Origin: Saccharicrinis sp963666825
Lineage (GTDB): Bacteria > Bacteroidota > Bacteroidia > Bacteroidales > Marinilabiliaceae
Direction of reading: 5' to 3'
Length of the DNA stretch: 64,000 bases
NCBI GenBank assembly: GCA_963666825.2
Contig: OY763044.2
Location: 6,014,001-6,078,000, forward strand
Part shown: positions 62,918 through 64,000 of the stretch, piece by piece
Position numbering within the stretch: the first letter of the stretch is position 1
How the letters are laid out: each line of letters opens with the position of its first letter
Program-made: the position numbers and the translations under genes
The notes under the pieces: model-generated
Database searches by the model: none
What the model was told of the DNA's origin: nothing
What the model saw: only the letters and a program-made list of their open reading frames with translations

Positions 62918-64000
62918 TTAATAAACGCTTCTGGGAGGTATTCGTTCCAGTACGATAGCACATCTTGCAGGGATATATATTTTCAATTGATATTGATCTT
63001 TGTTGTAAGGCATTCTCTCCGGATAATAGATGTAAGATTCATCCAGTAGACCAAAACCACCAAACTCTTTACTGTCAGTATTGAGAACCATTCTGTATTT
63101 ACCCGGATCAATAAAAATACCATAGTCAGGATATGAATTTGTTGGTGAAAAGTTGAAAATCATTAAATAATTTCCTCTTTTGAAACACATAATCTGATCA
63201 CCTTCGTTAATAGCTACACCATAGCAACTTTCATTATTAGCTAATAACTTGTTTTTGGCAATTTTAATCATGGCTTCATCAAAAGCCGCAAGGTACTTGA
63301 ATTTTAGATCCTGGTGATCAACCAAACTCCACTGACGACGGGCATATTTATATGACCATCCATTTCCTTCTCTTGGAAAATCAATCCATTCTGGGTGACC
63401 GAATTCATTTCCCATGAAATTAAGGTAACCTCCATATGATGTAGATAACGTAGCTAATCTTATCATCTTATGTAAGGCGATACCTCTGTCAATAATCAAA
63501 CTTTCCGATTTAAGATCCATTTTGTCATACATCTCCTTATCTACTAATCGGAATATGATCGTTTTATCACCTACTAAAGCCTGGTCGTGAGATTCACAAT
63601 AAGAAACAACTTTTTCGCCAGCGCGGTGTTGACTTAATTCATGAAAAATCTGGCCAACATTCCAGTTTTCATCACTATGTTCCTTAATCATTTTAATCCA
63701 AAAATCAGGAACTCCCATTGAAAGTCTGTAATCAAATCCTACACCACCGTTTTTTATAGATTCAGATAATCCGGGGTAGCCACTCATGTCTTCAGCAATT
63801 GTTATGGCATTAGGATTAACATGATGAATTAAGCTGTTGGCTAAAGTAAGATATGTAAGTGCATCAAAATCTTCTGTACCATTAAAATAATCACCATATG
63901 ATGAGAAGGCGTATTCTAATCCGTGATGGAGGTATAACATACTGGTAACGCCATCAAATCTAAAGCCATCAAAATGAAATTCTTTTATCCAGTATTTGCA
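62918..64000 (-). CDS. glgB: 1,4-alpha-glucan branching enzyme (GH13), C-terminal part, cut by the window edge
   Basis: The frame stays open to base 64000 with no start codon needed, so about 360 C-terminal residues are seen and the start lies beyond the window. The first 20 codons read through IKEFHFDGFRFDGVTSMLYL, which holds the nucleophile aspartate of GH13 branching enzymes. AEDMSGYPGLSESI follows with the acid glutamate, then YCESHDQALVGDKTI with the last catalytic aspartate, and a C-terminal beta domain. The sequence resembles the eukaryotic GBE1 branch more than E. coli GlgB. It makes alpha-1,6 branches in glycogen. It converges on the synthase-phosphorylase gene and shares its terminator. 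Confidence 0.95.
   Translation of the reverse strand, partial: CKYWIKEFHFDGFRFDGVTSMLYLHHGLEYAFSSYGDYFNGTEDFDALTYLTLANSLIHHVNPNAITIAEDMSGYPGLSESIKNGGVGFDYRLSMGVPDFWIKMIKEHSDENWNVGQIFHELSQHRAGEKVVSYCESHDQALVGDKTIIFRLVDKEMYDKMDLKSESLIIDRGIALHKMIRLATLSTSYGGYLNFMGNEFGHPEWIDFPREGNGWSYKYARRQWSLVDHQDLKFKYLAAFDEAMIKIAKNKLLANNESCYGVAINEGDQIMCFKRGNYLMIFNFSPTNSYPDYGIFIDPGKYRMVLNTDSKEFGGFGLLDESYIYYPERMPYNKDQYQLKIYIPARCAIVLERIPPRSVY

Noticed and set aside
62807..63049. An 80-codon plus-strand frame after the fusion gene
   Set aside because: It spans the bidirectional terminator and the opposite strand of glgB.
1..64000. Search for defence, phage, IS or toxin-antitoxin systems
   Set aside because: No transposase, integrase, terminal repeats, restriction or CRISPR genes were seen. 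The CPBP protease and MORN (YwqK-like) protein are sometimes linked to such systems but here have no fitting partners.

Overview
The window is a stretch of chromosome from an AT-rich member of the Bacteroidota, most likely a Bacteroidales/Marinilabiliales-type bacterium. The evidence is a LpxC-FabZ fusion next to LpxD and LpxA, a TonB-dependent receptor paired with a DUF4249 lipoprotein, CarboxypepD_reg-like domains on several surface proteins, a GSCFA protein, short NusA and long-N-terminus IF-2, and promoters resembling the Bacteroidota TTG...TAnnTTTG type with few Shine-Dalgarno sequences. The taxonomic placement is inference. I see no insertion sequence, prophage, CRISPR array or rRNA gene.

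Layout: 1-2845 is the end of a TolC-EmrA-EmrB-like drug efflux operon. 3137-6933 holds two convergent methyl-accepting chemotaxis proteins. 7408-11022 has a ketopantoate reductase-like enzyme, two small exported proteins and a CAAX-type membrane protease. 11186-11405 carries two identical initiator tRNA genes. 11604-18370 has an esterase-like lipoprotein, an M23 peptidase, dxr, rseP, tatA, a universal stress protein and a MORN-type protein. 18533-23025 has RNase R, a TetR regulator, MetA (predicted acetyl-CoA type) and GcvH. 23180-28003 is the rimP-nusA-infB operon on the minus strand.

28249-33074 carries an HD-domain phosphohydrolase and the lipid A / fatty acid genes lpxD, lpxC-fabZ and lpxA. 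33184-39222 has a vWA surface protein, a candidate small RNA region, a TonB receptor/DUF4249 pair and a small membrane protein. 39459-41796 is aroB-aroA. 41865-43734 is an ECF sigma factor with a composite anti-sigma-like protein. 44236-50111 is the SUF iron-sulfur operon (sufBCDSE plus a DUF59 gene). It is followed by queG, an alpha/beta hydrolase and a GSCFA protein.

The last 10 kb (53495 to the end) is a glycogen/alpha-glucan cluster: GH133 debranching enzyme, GT4 transferase, GH57 amylase, a free-standing CBM48 protein, a 1410-residue fusion of a GT3 glycogen synthase with a GT35 phosphorylase, and a convergent, truncated GH13 branching enzyme. Synthesis, branching, debranching and phosphorolysis are thus all present. 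No glgC is in the window, and the GT3 type predicts UDP-glucose as donor.

Most of the window is ordinary housekeeping sequence and I did not find a clear new defence or mobile system. The items most worth a second look are the synthase-phosphorylase fusion with its small CBM48 partner, the three-part anti-sigma protein, SusC-like linker motifs on non-receptor proteins, paired palindromes upstream of the TetR gene, a two-tier palindrome at 8520-8571, an orphan terminator at 35431-35463, and a long leader plus repeat arrangement around sufB.
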